64,000 bases of DNA from JADKIH01 sp031417395 (GTDB lineage Bacteria > Bacteroidota > Bacteroidia > AKYH767-A > 2013-40CM-41-45): NCBI GenBank assembly GCA_031417395.1, contig JANOVM010000057.1:62001-126000 (forward strand), given 5' to 3'. Of the stretch, positions 8,435-18,494 are shown piece by piece. Made by a program: the position numbers and the translations under genes. Below the pieces are notes generated by a model that did no database searches, had not been told where the DNA came from, and saw only the letters and a list, made by a program, of their open reading frames with translations. Position 1 is the first letter of the stretch. Every line of letters begins with the position of its first letter.

Positions 8435-8465
8435 CAAAAGTAAGGATAAATTTTAATTAGAACAA
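8435..8465 (-). promoter_or_regulatory. Bacteroidota-type promoter for the thioredoxin-like gene
   Basis: On the minus strand, TTG (8465-8463), exactly 20 nt, then TACTTTTG (8442-8435), matching the -33 TTG and -7 TAnnTTTG boxes. The start codon is 26 nt downstream of the -7 box. Confidence 0.6.
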
Positions 8466-8527
8466 CTTGAAAATTAAAGTCTTCCGATGGGAAAGCTTTT
8501 CAGTTAGGGATTTTTACTTTATTCCAT

Positions 8528-10114
8528 TCAGGGATGTGCAACAGTTATCACAAGCTTTGCATTATTTTCCACAAGACTGAAATCAGAAGATTCAATAAAA
8601 CTATCGCCTGTCAAATCAGCGTTTAAGTAGCCTGTAAAGAATACTATTGCTTTCGATGATAAAACGGAAACATCTATTGAATCAATAACTCCATTTTGAT
8701 TTACATCACCGCTATAAAGAGCGAAAACTCCACCACCCATATCTTTTAATTGGTTTTGATATGCTTTTGAGGCCAGATTGGTAAATGAATAATTAGCAAA
8801 GGCACTGCTTAGCATAACCGGTAATGAGCTCCAGGTTTCTATGGAATTTCTATGCTTGACGACAATGTAATAGCTCCCGGCCACAATCTGAGGGAATGTG
8901 AAATTGCCGGTGCCGGCTGTACTAATCGTGCTTTTAGAACTATAGGCCAATACATGATTTGCACCGGGTAAATGTAACTCTACAACAACTGTATCGCAAA
9001 GCAAAGGGTAAAGCACGGCATTAATTGAAGGCTTCATTATTCCGGCACCTAAATAAAAACCCTGTAAATACATTTGAACATTTAATGTCAATGACAAATA
9101 ATTTACACAGGATCCCGGAGCTGTAAACGGTTTAAACCACCGCAAACAATCCTGTTGGTAACTGAGCGCTTCTGAACTGGAAACATCTCTGCAAAGCCAG
9201 GCGCTCACATGGGTGCTATCCGGGCATCTTCTTGAAATGGCAAATCCTTCAATATTTACATTCGTGCCCGAAGGATTAGAAATTGCATATTCTGCTTTAG
9301 TGACGAACTTTTTTATACTTCCGGAAACCGTTGTAGTTGTAAGGTTGGTAACTTCCAGTGAATTGCCTGAAGTATTATGAAGTATATAGAGCAATCCGGT
9401 GGTTTGATCAAAAGCAAGATCACAACTTTCTGTTTTATTTGTCTGATATTTTCCAACATAGACAAAATCATTGCTCACATTTGGATTAAGGTCAAAGACC
9501 CATATATACCCCTGATCCTGGTGTGAAATGAAAATCAATCCTCCCATACCTTTTACAGAAGTATAAAGTGCTCCCGTTGACTGGCTGATAAAACCTATTG
9601 CTGACAAAAAACTATCGGGAATAAAGGTAATACCTTCCGGCCCGGTATTTCCGGTGTTTGTCATAGGAGAAGGTGCTGCAAGTATGTTCCAGGATTTCGC
9701 TAATGTCAGAGTGGAAAAATCAGACGGATGGGTATATTTTCTTATTAGATAATTATTCTCATCAATATCATAAAATTCATTGGCATTCAGATTTGCTTGT
9801 GTAATTCCTTCCGGTCCTCCGGAAACAGAATTGGCGGCAATCAATGAAAAACTATTTGTAACTGAATTATACTGCAATACTTTTAACTGTCCAATATTTG
9901 AAATAGTATAAAGTCTTTTTGTAACATCATTCCAGAATAATCCGCTTAACTCAATTATACCGGAAGGATTCAAAATAGAAGTAAGATTTACAGCACTACT
10001 CCATGACTGAGAAGGCCATGCGGTTTGAGCCGTAATCTTATTGGAATACAAAAGCGAAATAAAGAAAACAATATATCCAAAGAGTAAAAGTGTTTTCTTT
10101 TTTTGATAGAACAT
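8528..10114 (-). CDS. secreted beta-propeller protein with dockerin-like C-terminus
   Basis: 528 residues. A signal peptide occupies about 1-30. Residues 40-320 look like a six-bladed propeller of the SdiA-regulated or phytase-like type: repeated aromatic-Gly blades, and SGGPEGITQ and GPEGITF, which pair Gly-Pro-Glu-Gly in two blades. Residues about 340-450 form a beta-sandwich region related to the product of 37882-38817. The tail holds two calcium-loop repeats like type I dockerin (GDVNQNGVIDSIDVSVL and ADLTGDSFIESSDFSLV). No standard T9SS sorting tail is present, which is odd for a protein of this layout. The function is not known. Confidence 0.72.
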   Translation of the reverse strand: MFYQKKKTLLLFGYIVFFISLLYSNKITAQTAWPSQSWSSAVNLTSILNPSGIIELSGLFWNDVTKRLYTISNIGQLKVLQYNSVTNSFSLIAANSVSGGPEGITQANLNANEFYDIDENNYLIRKYTHPSDFSTLTLAKSWNILAAPSPMTNTGNTGPEGITFIPDSFLSAIGFISQSTGALYTSVKGMGGLIFISHQDQGYIWVFDLNPNVSNDFVYVGKYQTNKTESCDLAFDQTTGLLYILHNTSGNSLEVTNLTTTTVSGSIKKFVTKAEYAISNPSGTNVNIEGFAISRRCPDSTHVSAWLCRDVSSSEALSYQQDCLRWFKPFTAPGSCVNYLSLTLNVQMYLQGFYLGAGIMKPSINAVLYPLLCDTVVVELHLPGANHVLAYSSKSTISTAGTGNFTFPQIVAGSYYIVVKHRNSIETWSSLPVMLSSAFANYSFTNLASKAYQNQLKDMGGGVFALYSGDVNQNGVIDSIDVSVLSSKAIVFFTGYLNADLTGDSFIESSDFSLVENNAKLVITVAHP

Positions 10115-10252
10115 TTAACCGAAAGTTAGAAAATAAGCTATAACCCTTTGTTAATTGGGCATCGGACCAATTAGTTTTAATAAACATACTGAATTTTATC
10201 GAAAAACCAATCATTATTCTATTTTTGCAAGATTAATCTAAAATTTAACACT

Positions 10253-12436
10253 ATGCGTACTACTACTGCATTACTTTGCGTCTTATTTTCTCTGCCCGTT
10301 ATAGGAAGGCCACCAATTACTTCTAAAATAAAAATTGAACAGGCTATCAAAACAGAATCAAACACAGAATCCTTGGTTGCTCCGGATATAAATCCTGTAC
10401 AGCAGCCATGGAGCGGCCCCTATGGCGGCATACCACCTTTCGATAAAGTTGAAATTTCTTATTTCAAGCCTGCTCTTGAAGCAGCGATGAGTGAGAACTT
10501 AAAAGAAATCGAAGCAATAGCAACAAATACTGCTCCGCCAACATTTGAAAATACCATTAAAGCAATGGAGCGTTCCGGTAAAACCATGGATAGGGTTCAA
10601 ACGCTTTTTGGAATATGGAGTTCTAATATGAATGTTCCGGAATTTCAGGAAATAGAGACAGAGATGTCTCCCAAGCTTGCGGAATTCTCTGATAAGATAA
10701 CTCAGAATGAAAAATTATTCAGAAGAATAGAAACAGTTTATAACTCAACCGAAAAGAAAACCTTAAATGACGAGCAACAGCGATTAGTTTGGTTATACTA
10801 TACAAATTTCGTAAGGGCAGGAGCTAAACTCGATGCAACAACAAAAGAGAAACTTTCCGGGATCAATCAGGAACTTGCCGGGCTTTTTACAAAATTCAGT
10901 CAGAACTTAATGTCAGACGAATCAGAATTATATGTTGAGATAAAAACAGAAGCAGAACTTTCCGGATTGCCCCAATCTTTAAAAGACGCAGCTTCCAATG
11001 CTGCTACACAGAGGAAACTCAACGGTTCATGGGTAATAACAAATACACGTTCTTCCGTTGATCCTTTTTTGACCTATTCCGATAATAGAAATCTTCGCGA
11101 GAAAGTTTGGAAGATGTTTATCAGTCGTGGTGACAATGGGGGAGAACATGATAATAATTCTATTATTACAACCATACTTAGACTTCGTGCCGATAGAGCA
11201 AAACTTCTCGGCTTTGCAAGCCATGCTCACTGGCGTGTAGAAAACACAATGGCAAAAACTCCGGAAAAAGCCATAGAACTTATGGAAAGTGTCTGGCCTC
11301 CTGCTATTGAAAGAGTAAAAGAAGAAGTAAAGAGTATGCAGGAAATGGCAAATAAAGAAAAAGCAAATATTACCATTGAGCCCTGGGATTATCGGTATTA
11401 TGCAGAGAAAGTAAGAAAAGATCGCTACGATCTTGATCAAAATGAAGTGAAGCAATATTTGCAGCTTGAGAAATTACGCGAAGGAATGTTTTGGGTTGCG
11501 GGTGAATTATTCAATTTCAGTTTTACCCCTGTTAAAGATGTTACTGTTTATCATCCTGATGTTCGTGTATGGCAGGTAAAAGATAAAACATCGGGAAAAT
11601 TAATCGGCCTTTGGTATTTCGATGCTTATGCCAGAAAAGGAAAGCGTTCCGGTGCATGGATGAATGCTTATAGAAATCAGCAGCGTGTGGACAATGAAAT
11701 TACAACGATCGTTTCTAACAATTCAAATTTTATTAAAGGCAAAGAAGGTGAGCCTGTTTTAATTTCCTGGGATGATGCTACAACATTGTTTCATGAATTT
11801 GGACATGCATTACACGGACTTGCTTCCAATGTTGTATATCCTACCCTTTCAGGAACAAATGTGGTAAGAGATTATGTTGAATTTCCTTCACAGCTTCTAG
11901 AACATTGGCTGTCGACACCGGAAGTACTTTCGCAATTTGCTATCCATTATAAGACAGGTCAGGCTATTCCAAAATCACTTGTGGAGAGAATCGAAAAGGC
12001 ATCTAAATTCAATAAAGGTTTTACTACTACGGAATATCTTTCAAGTGCCCTGGTAGATATGAAAATACACTTGTCAAAAGCTGAAATCATTGATCCGAAA
12101 GCGTTCGAGCGCGAAACTCTTGAAAAATTAGGAATGCCCAAAGAGCTTGTCATGCGTCATCGTTTACCTCAGTTCGCTCATATTTTTAGTTCGGATGATT
12201 ATTCGGCGGGCTATTACAGTTATTTATGGTCTGATGTATTGACGGCAGATGCTTATGAAGCATTTACAGAAGGCGGTGGTCCGTATAGCAAAACTGTTGC
12301 AGATCGTTTAATTAAATACATTTTTTCAGTCGGGAATACCATTGACCCACAGGATGGATATAAGAAATTCAAAGGAAGAGATGCAAGCAGCGATGCTTTA
12401 ATGCGTAAACGTGGTTTTCCTGTAATTAAAAAATAA
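10253..12436 (+). CDS. dcp: M3-family peptidyl-dipeptidase (Dcp-like)
   Basis: 727 residues with a signal peptide (about 1-18) and a spacer before the peptidase. The zinc motif FHEFGHALHG is near residue 512 (His, Glu, His), with the third ligand Glu about 25-30 residues on (FPSQLLEHW). Other M3 landmarks are DAYARKGKRSGAWM and YSAGYYSYLWSDVLTADAYEAF. Length and order fit bacterial Dcp, which removes C-terminal dipeptides from peptides. Export to the periplasm is suggested by the signal, unlike the cytosolic E. coli enzyme. A strong hairpin terminator follows at 12487-12538. Confidence 0.93.
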   Translation: MRTTTALLCVLFSLPVIGRPPITSKIKIEQAIKTESNTESLVAPDINPVQQPWSGPYGGIPPFDKVEISYFKPALEAAMSENLKEIEAIATNTAPPTFENTIKAMERSGKTMDRVQTLFGIWSSNMNVPEFQEIETEMSPKLAEFSDKITQNEKLFRRIETVYNSTEKKTLNDEQQRLVWLYYTNFVRAGAKLDATTKEKLSGINQELAGLFTKFSQNLMSDESELYVEIKTEAELSGLPQSLKDAASNAATQRKLNGSWVITNTRSSVDPFLTYSDNRNLREKVWKMFISRGDNGGEHDNNSIITTILRLRADRAKLLGFASHAHWRVENTMAKTPEKAIELMESVWPPAIERVKEEVKSMQEMANKEKANITIEPWDYRYYAEKVRKDRYDLDQNEVKQYLQLEKLREGMFWVAGELFNFSFTPVKDVTVYHPDVRVWQVKDKTSGKLIGLWYFDAYARKGKRSGAWMNAYRNQQRVDNEITTIVSNNSNFIKGKEGEPVLISWDDATTLFHEFGHALHGLASNVVYPTLSGTNVVRDYVEFPSQLLEHWLSTPEVLSQFAIHYKTGQAIPKSLVERIEKASKFNKGFTTTEYLSSALVDMKIHLSKAEIIDPKAFERETLEKLGMPKELVMRHRLPQFAHIFSSDDYSAGYYSYLWSDVLTADAYEAFTEGGGPYSKTVADRLIKYIFSVGNTIDPQDGYKKFKGRDASSDALMRKRGFPVIKK

Positions 12437-12486
12437 AAATAAATTAAAGGGCTCCGCTGAGACGGATATAGGTATTCCCAATAATA

Positions 12487-12538
12487 AAACCAACGCTGCT
12501 AATATTGATTTTAAAATCTTTATTAGCAGCGTTGGTTT
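12487..12538 (+). terminator. hairpin terminator after dcp
   Basis: A 17-bp perfect stem, 12487-12503 pairing with 12522-12538, both arms carrying the CAACGCTGCTAAT / ATTAGCAGCGTTG core, ending in a T-run. The loop holds a small palindrome (GATTTTAAAATC). It is bidirectional in appearance, with A-run upstream and T-run downstream. Confidence 0.9.
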
Positions 12539-12702
12539 TTTATTTAGCAGTTAATAAGAACCAATATCTTAAGCCTGATTCTTTAGCTAAAACTAATTAA
12601 CATTTATGCTCGTTAGACTGCTTATAAGTGAAATAATAAGTAAGCTTGTTGTAATAAACTATATCCTTATATTGTGTTATTGTTAAAAATTAAAAACGAG
12701 CA

Positions 12703-14007
12703 ATGAAATCAGCTAAAGTTGAATTAGACAACAAGATTTATGAAATCCCGGTGATAACCGGAACAGAAAATGAAATGGCAATTGATATTTCCAATCTGCG
12801 CAGTCAGACCGGATACATAACGTTGGATACAGGTTATAAAAATACAGGAGCAACACAGAGTGCCATTACTTTTCTGGATGGAGAAAAGGGGATTTTAAGA
12901 TACAGGGGATATCCTATTGAGCAATTGGCTGATCAATCAACTTTTCTGGAGGTAGCATATCTTCTTATCTATGGTGAATTGCCAACGAAAGATGAATTAG
13001 AAAAATTCATTACCGGTATAACACACCACAGCCTGATTCATGAAGACATGAAAAAATTTTACGAAGGGTTTCCCGGCAAGGCACATCCTATGGGTGTACT
13101 GGCATCAATGATGTGTGCTTTGTCAACTTTTTATCCTGAAGCTCAAAAGACGGATATGAGTAAACTGGAGATTGATCTCACCATTCAGCGGTTAATCGCT
13201 AAATGTTCTACTATTGCAGCCTGGTCTTATAAAAAATCTCAGGGTTTTCCGACGATGTATCCGAAGAATAAGTTGAGCTATTGTGAGAATTTTCTTTACA
13301 TGATGTTTGCTCAGCCTACTGAAGAATTTCCATTAAACGATACAGTAAAGAAAGCGCTAGACATATTACTAATTCTCCACGCCGACCATGAGCAGAATTG
13401 TTCAACCTCTACGGTAAGGCTTGCAGGATCATCTCAGGCCAGTTTATATGCTGCAATATCTTCGGGAATATGTGCATTATGGGGGCCTTCTCACGGAGGA
13501 GCAAATCAGGCCGTGATAGAAATGCTTGAAATGATTCATCAGGGAGGAAGCAGCGTTGACTCTTGGGTTGAAAAAGCAAAGGATAAAAACAGCAAATTTC
13601 GTCTGATGGGTTTTGGTCACCGCGTTTATAAAAATTTTGATCCGCGGGCAAAAATAATTAAGAAAGCATGCGATGATGTTTTAAAAGAGCTGGGCATTCA
13701 GGATCCTTTACTTGATATTGCCAAATCGTTGGAGGAAGTTGCTTTAACGGATAATTATTTCATAGAAAAAAAATTGTATCCTAACGTTGACTTCTACTCC
13801 GGAATCCTGTATCGTGCTATAGGTATTCCTACAGATATGTTCACCGTTATGTTTGCCATGGGAAGAATGCCGGGCTGGATTGCTCAATGGAAAGAAATGA
13901 GAGAAGGTGGGGAGCCAATTGCCAGACCGAGACAAATTTATACGGGATATACTCAGCGACCTTATGTGAAGATTAATAACAGGAAGCCGGTTGGTGTAAG
14001 CATCTAG
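12703..14007 (+). CDS. gltA: citrate synthase
   Basis: 434 residues, the length of hexameric type II citrate synthases. It condenses oxaloacetate and acetyl-CoA to citrate at the entry of the TCA cycle, in the cytosol. Catalytic residues fall at their usual positions: His near 263 (GPSHGGANQA), His near 305 (GFGHRVYKNFDPRAKI) and Asp near 361 (VDFYSG). The N-terminal beta domain (residues 1-50) and the C-terminal ARPRQIYTGYTQR are also typical. It stands alone with a 266-bp upstream gap; no other TCA gene adjoins it. Confidence 0.97.
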   Translation: MKSAKVELDNKIYEIPVITGTENEMAIDISNLRSQTGYITLDTGYKNTGATQSAITFLDGEKGILRYRGYPIEQLADQSTFLEVAYLLIYGELPTKDELEKFITGITHHSLIHEDMKKFYEGFPGKAHPMGVLASMMCALSTFYPEAQKTDMSKLEIDLTIQRLIAKCSTIAAWSYKKSQGFPTMYPKNKLSYCENFLYMMFAQPTEEFPLNDTVKKALDILLILHADHEQNCSTSTVRLAGSSQASLYAAISSGICALWGPSHGGANQAVIEMLEMIHQGGSSVDSWVEKAKDKNSKFRLMGFGHRVYKNFDPRAKIIKKACDDVLKELGIQDPLLDIAKSLEEVALTDNYFIEKKLYPNVDFYSGILYRAIGIPTDMFTVMFAMGRMPGWIAQWKEMREGGEPIARPRQIYTGYTQRPYVKINNRKPVGVSI

Positions 14008-14143
14008 TTGAGAAAATTATCCATTTTAGGCACGTGAATCTTTTTTCATGAACGTTGTATTCAATATGGTAAATAAATATTCCGGTACGAATATTTTTTG
14101 AAAATTAATACTCAGCTTTGCATTTATTAATTTAACATCTAAA

Positions 14144-15886
14144 ATGAAATCACTCATGAACATTAAACTCGTTTTTGTTGTCGCTTCGTTCACGCTTCTT
14201 ATTTTAGTTTTCGAAAAATCAATGGCACAATCACCGGATTGGCTTTGGGCTAATAAAATAGGTGGTTCAAGCAGCGATAAAGGACAAGCAATAGCTACCG
14301 ATGCTTTTGGAAATGTGTATACTACAGGATCATTCAAAGGACAAGTTGATTTTGATCCGGGCTTAGCCGTAAATTATATTACATCAGGCGGAGACCTGGA
14401 TATATTCATTTCTAAGTTGGATGCATCAGGTAATTATTTATGGGCAAAAGCATTTGAAGGAATTAATACGGATGAGGGCTTATCGATAACTGTTGATGCT
14501 TCCGGAAATATTTACACTACGGGATATTTTCAAGGCACAGTTGATTTTGATCCTGGTCCGGGAACCTATAATATGACTTCTGCGGGAGTGTTTGATGTTT
14601 TCATTTCTAAACTGGATGGTTCCGGTAATTTTATTTGGGCAAAACGAATGGGCGGATCCGGTATTGATGAAGGTAAGTCAATAGCAATCGATTCTTCCGG
14701 ATATGTTTATGCAGCAGGCTATTTTTCAGCAACTGCAGATTTTAATCCTGATTCAGCAAATAGTTTTAATTTGACTACTGCCGGTGGGAAAGACATATTT
14801 ATTTCCAAACTTGATAATCAGGGAAACTTTGTATGGGCAAAAGCAATGGGTGGAACAGGAGGGGACGAATGTCTTGATTTAATACTTGATGCTTCCGGAA
14901 ATGTTTTTATCTCAGGTTATTTTGTTCAAACTGCTGACTTTGATCCGGGAGCCGGAACGGTTAATCTTACTTCTGCAGGAGGCAGCGACATATATATTTC
15001 CAAATTGGACAACTCAGGAAATTATGTATGGGCAAAATCAATTGGTAAAACAAATCCCGATTGGGGGTATTCAATCGCCCTTGATAATTTTGGTAATATT
15101 TATACAACAGGTTATTACTCAGGAATAGTCGATTTTGACCCGGGGCCCGGCTATTTTGATTTAACTTCTACAGGAAGCAATTCAATTTTCATTTCCAAAT
15201 TGGACAGCTCCGGCAATTTTGTTTGGGCTAAGTCAATGGGAGGAAACGGATTTGCAACTGCATATTCAATAGCAATTGATATTGCAGGTAGCGGAGATGT
15301 ATACACTACAGGTTATTTCTCAACTACGGTCGACTTTGACCCGGGATCTGGAATTGTAAATATTACTTCTAACGGTAACGATGATATTTTTATTTCCAAA
15401 TTGGATTCTTCCGGCAATTTTGTTTGGGCAAAAGCAATTGGCGGAACAAATGCAGATTACGGTCAGTCGCTTGCTATTAGTTCAACCGGAAAAATATATT
15501 TGACAGGATGGTTTTCAAGCGCATCTATATCCTTTGGAACATTCTCTGTGGCAAATACAGTTACAACCGGATTTCCGGAAATTTTAATTGCCAAACTGGA
15601 TAATTTAATTAATGGAATTGAACCATCTGTAAATGGCAATAGGGTATCTGTTTATCCAAATCCTGCAAGAGATCAACTAATTATTGAATTGAATGGAATG
15701 CACAGAAATTTGGAAATTTCTTTATATGATCTAACAGGAAAAATCATTCCGGTAAGAATCGATAACTCGGCTGAAAATACGTACAGGGTAGGGAATAATG
15801 TTCTTGATCAATCTCCCGGAATTTATTTAATGCAAATTAAAACAGATGATTTTATTGAAACAAAAAGAATAGCCATTATTAAATAG
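14144..15886 (+). CDS. SBBP-repeat (beta-propeller) T9SS-secreted protein
   Basis: 580 residues. A signal peptide (about 1-28, ending SMAQS) is followed by about eight repeats of 50-55 residues. Each has the pattern [F/Y]-x-WAK-x-[M/I]GG, DxxGNVYTTGYF, VDFDPG, and DIFISKLDSSGN, as in SBBP seven-bladed propeller repeats. The C-terminal sorting tail (VYPNPARDQ…, GIYLMQIK…) marks it as type IX secretion cargo. It is a paralogue of the protein at 57502-59160. The propeller presumably binds a ligand or partner outside the cell; none can be named. Confidence 0.88.
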   Translation: MKSLMNIKLVFVVASFTLLILVFEKSMAQSPDWLWANKIGGSSSDKGQAIATDAFGNVYTTGSFKGQVDFDPGLAVNYITSGGDLDIFISKLDASGNYLWAKAFEGINTDEGLSITVDASGNIYTTGYFQGTVDFDPGPGTYNMTSAGVFDVFISKLDGSGNFIWAKRMGGSGIDEGKSIAIDSSGYVYAAGYFSATADFNPDSANSFNLTTAGGKDIFISKLDNQGNFVWAKAMGGTGGDECLDLILDASGNVFISGYFVQTADFDPGAGTVNLTSAGGSDIYISKLDNSGNYVWAKSIGKTNPDWGYSIALDNFGNIYTTGYYSGIVDFDPGPGYFDLTSTGSNSIFISKLDSSGNFVWAKSMGGNGFATAYSIAIDIAGSGDVYTTGYFSTTVDFDPGSGIVNITSNGNDDIFISKLDSSGNFVWAKAIGGTNADYGQSLAISSTGKIYLTGWFSSASISFGTFSVANTVTTGFPEILIAKLDNLINGIEPSVNGNRVSVYPNPARDQLIIELNGMHRNLEISLYDLTGKIIPVRIDNSAENTYRVGNNVLDQSPGIYLMQIKTDDFIETKRIAIIK

Positions 15887-15974
15887 GATTTTCCAAAATA
15901 GTAATATGCTTGGGATTGATTGGAATATAAATCTTTATGACAGCATCAAACAGAGCCGGTATTAGAAAACATCC

Positions 15975-18494
15975 ATGATCCTGAAATACAAAAATTATTT
16001 TTATTTTTTATTATTCGCTTTTATTGGTTATGTAATTTATAAATTTCAAATAGAGAAGAGTTTTAATTTACTTTCGATTTATTTGCTAAGTATTACTTTT
16101 AGCTTTTTCTGTTTTATTTTAAAAATTGACCCGAGAAAAACACTTCCTGTTTTATTTGTAGTATCATTATTTGTAATGTATGGCTTAAGTATTGAGGATG
16201 GATTGTATCAATTTAAGTTCTACACTTTTGCCATTTTAATTTCCGTTATACTATTGTTATTGGTTGTGCTGTTGGCCAATTACACACTATTGATTAAAAA
16301 AATTATCACAATAGCTATTTCTATAGTATTGGCCGGAATATACATTATCAACCGGGAAGCGTTTTCAGACTATAAGTATATACCATTTGTAATTGGTAGT
16401 TTATTTATGTTTAGAAGCATTAGCTTTCTTCATGAAATCAAATTTATGAAGCGCGAGATTCCTTTGTTGGACAAGGTCAATTATTTTCTTTTGCCGCCAA
16501 ATTTATCAATGCCCTTATTCCCAATTGTTGATTATAAATCTTTTATTTCTTCATACGAAGGGATAACCCCAAACACGCTAAGAAGAAGTTCATTATTAAT
16601 TTGCCGTGGTTTGGTGCAGATGATAATTTACCGTTTTATTTATCATAAAATCATAATTCCTTTTGATGAAATCCATACTGCTTTGCAGGTATTGACTTTC
16701 CTGATAGCAAATTTCCTGATAGTGCTGCGCGTGATCGCTGCTTTTCATATTGCCATTGGTCTGGTTATTCTTACGGGGTATAATATTCCGGATATTTTTA
16801 ACAACATCTTTTTTTCTACGGGATTTAGCAATTTGTGGAGAAGAACGAATATGTACTGGCGGAATTTTATGATTAAAATATTTTATTACCCGATTTATTT
16901 TAAAATAAAAAAAATCGGTATTTATCCGGCATTGTTTATTTCCACATTTATCTGCTTTATTATAACATGGATATTGCATACCTATCAATGGTTTTGGTTA
17001 AAAGGGACATTCCCTCTTGAATTGAAAGACGCTATCTTTTGGGGTTCTTTTGGAATATTGGTGTCTGTTAACACACTTTTGCAACAGAGAGATCTGGACC
17101 GGTCTGTTACAAAGAAGGAGAATGTTCTTACAATTATTAAGCAGGCGTTTTCCGGTTTGATAGTCCTTTTTGTTATGTCTGTTTTATGGAGCATTTGGAC
17201 CTGTAATTCGTTGCTAAATTGGTGGACAATTATTAAAGCATGTACAAATATAGATTACTATCAAGTTAAGCATATCGTTTTGTTTTCTGTTATTTATATT
17301 GGTATCGCTGCTGTATATCATTTTTCAGAAAAGGAAAAAAACAATCGATCCATTGCATTCAAAAAAATCATTTCCGGGTTTTCATACATAGGTTTTGTTT
17401 TATTTTGCCTCTTCCTTCTTGTCACAAGCCAACCGGAACGGAATTATGGCGGTAAATTGTTTAATAAAGCATCTGTTGCACCATTGTTAAGGGAACATCT
17501 TAATCGAGCCGATTTAATTTCAATTGATAATGGCTATTATACGAACCTGATAAGCACTAATAATTATTGCTCTCAGATTTGGGCCAATGATTACGATATT
17601 TCCGGGAACTGGTCAAAAAATATTACAAAAATGACTACAAGGTCCAGTAATGATTTAATGTTAACGGAAAATATTCCATTGGCTTCTGTAAAATACAATG
17701 GCATAGTATACACGTTAAATAAAGATGGTTTGCGTGATAAAGAATATTCAAAAATAAAACCCGATTCCTGCTATAGAATTATCATTTTAGGAGGTTCCTT
17801 TGAGTGTGGAAATGGAATGAACGATGGTGAAGATTTTATTAGTCTCGTTGAAACGGAATTGAATGATAAATATCGCGCTACGATTAATAATAAACCGATA
17901 CACATTGAACTAATAAATTTTTCTTCAAACGGGTACAGACTATTTCAGCGTTTATATCAATATAAGGATAAAGCGCGTTATTGGAATCCTGATGCAGTTT
18001 TCGTTTTTATTCATACTAACTATCATCATCGTATTTCCAGTTATGTTAATCGTTTAGTATATCAGGGTTATTCCATTAACGATCCTTATTTGAAAAACAT
18101 TATTGAAATGAGAAAAATCACTAAAGAAGATAATGGTGATGTAATAAGAGAGAAGCTCGGAGAATATGCTGATTCAATTAATTATTATGCTTTAAGAAAC
18201 ATAAGTGAGATAGCCCACAGAAATAATACCACGCCTGTCGCTGTCTATTTGCCGGCAATAAAGGATAAGAACCTGAAAAGCGATAGCCTTTTTGTGGAAG
18301 ATATTTGTAGTAAATATGACATGAAAAAAATCAGCTTAACGGGAGTTTTTGACGGATATGAAAAAAAGGACTTGGTTTTATCAAATTTGGATTTTCACCC
18401 CAATAAGAAGGCAAATGGTTTGATTGCAAATAAACTGCTTGAAAGTATAATTAACCATCAGGACTATTTTAATATTCAGTTTACTCGGAAATAA
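15975..18494 (+). CDS. MBOAT O-acyltransferase fused to an SGNH hydrolase domain
   Basis: 839 residues. The first 500 carry about 12 hydrophobic helices. They include the MBOAT-like block FSNLWRRTNMYWRNFMIK and the conserved His in TWILHTYQWFW at residue 335. The remaining 330 residues form a soluble SGNH/GDSL-type domain: IILGGSFECGNG with candidate catalytic Ser 608, a central NFSSNGY block, and the terminal DFHPNKKANG block with Asp 806 and His 808. Such a pairing suggests that an acyl group is moved across the membrane by the MBOAT half and transferred to, or removed from, a polysaccharide by the SGNH half. The substrate is not known, and no polysaccharide genes adjoin it. Confidence 0.82.
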   Translation: MILKYKNYFYFLLFAFIGYVIYKFQIEKSFNLLSIYLLSITFSFFCFILKIDPRKTLPVLFVVSLFVMYGLSIEDGLYQFKFYTFAILISVILLLLVVLLANYTLLIKKIITIAISIVLAGIYIINREAFSDYKYIPFVIGSLFMFRSISFLHEIKFMKREIPLLDKVNYFLLPPNLSMPLFPIVDYKSFISSYEGITPNTLRRSSLLICRGLVQMIIYRFIYHKIIIPFDEIHTALQVLTFLIANFLIVLRVIAAFHIAIGLVILTGYNIPDIFNNIFFSTGFSNLWRRTNMYWRNFMIKIFYYPIYFKIKKIGIYPALFISTFICFIITWILHTYQWFWLKGTFPLELKDAIFWGSFGILVSVNTLLQQRDLDRSVTKKENVLTIIKQAFSGLIVLFVMSVLWSIWTCNSLLNWWTIIKACTNIDYYQVKHIVLFSVIYIGIAAVYHFSEKEKNNRSIAFKKIISGFSYIGFVLFCLFLLVTSQPERNYGGKLFNKASVAPLLREHLNRADLISIDNGYYTNLISTNNYCSQIWANDYDISGNWSKNITKMTTRSSNDLMLTENIPLASVKYNGIVYTLNKDGLRDKEYSKIKPDSCYRIIILGGSFECGNGMNDGEDFISLVETELNDKYRATINNKPIHIELINFSSNGYRLFQRLYQYKDKARYWNPDAVFVFIHTNYHHRISSYVNRLVYQGYSINDPYLKNIIEMRKITKEDNGDVIREKLGEYADSINYYALRNISEIAHRNNTTPVAVYLPAIKDKNLKSDSLFVEDICSKYDMKKISLTGVFDGYEKKDLVLSNLDFHPNKKANGLIANKLLESIINHQDYFNIQFTRK

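Noticed and set aside
11027..11455. 142-codon frame antisense to dcp
   Set aside because: It lies wholly inside a clear M3 peptidase gene, and its product is a low-complexity Phe/Ile/Cys-rich shadow.
14026..14337. 103-codon minus-strand frame at the citrate synthase/SBBP junction
   Set aside because: It overlaps the start of the SBBP gene antisense and has no recognisable features.
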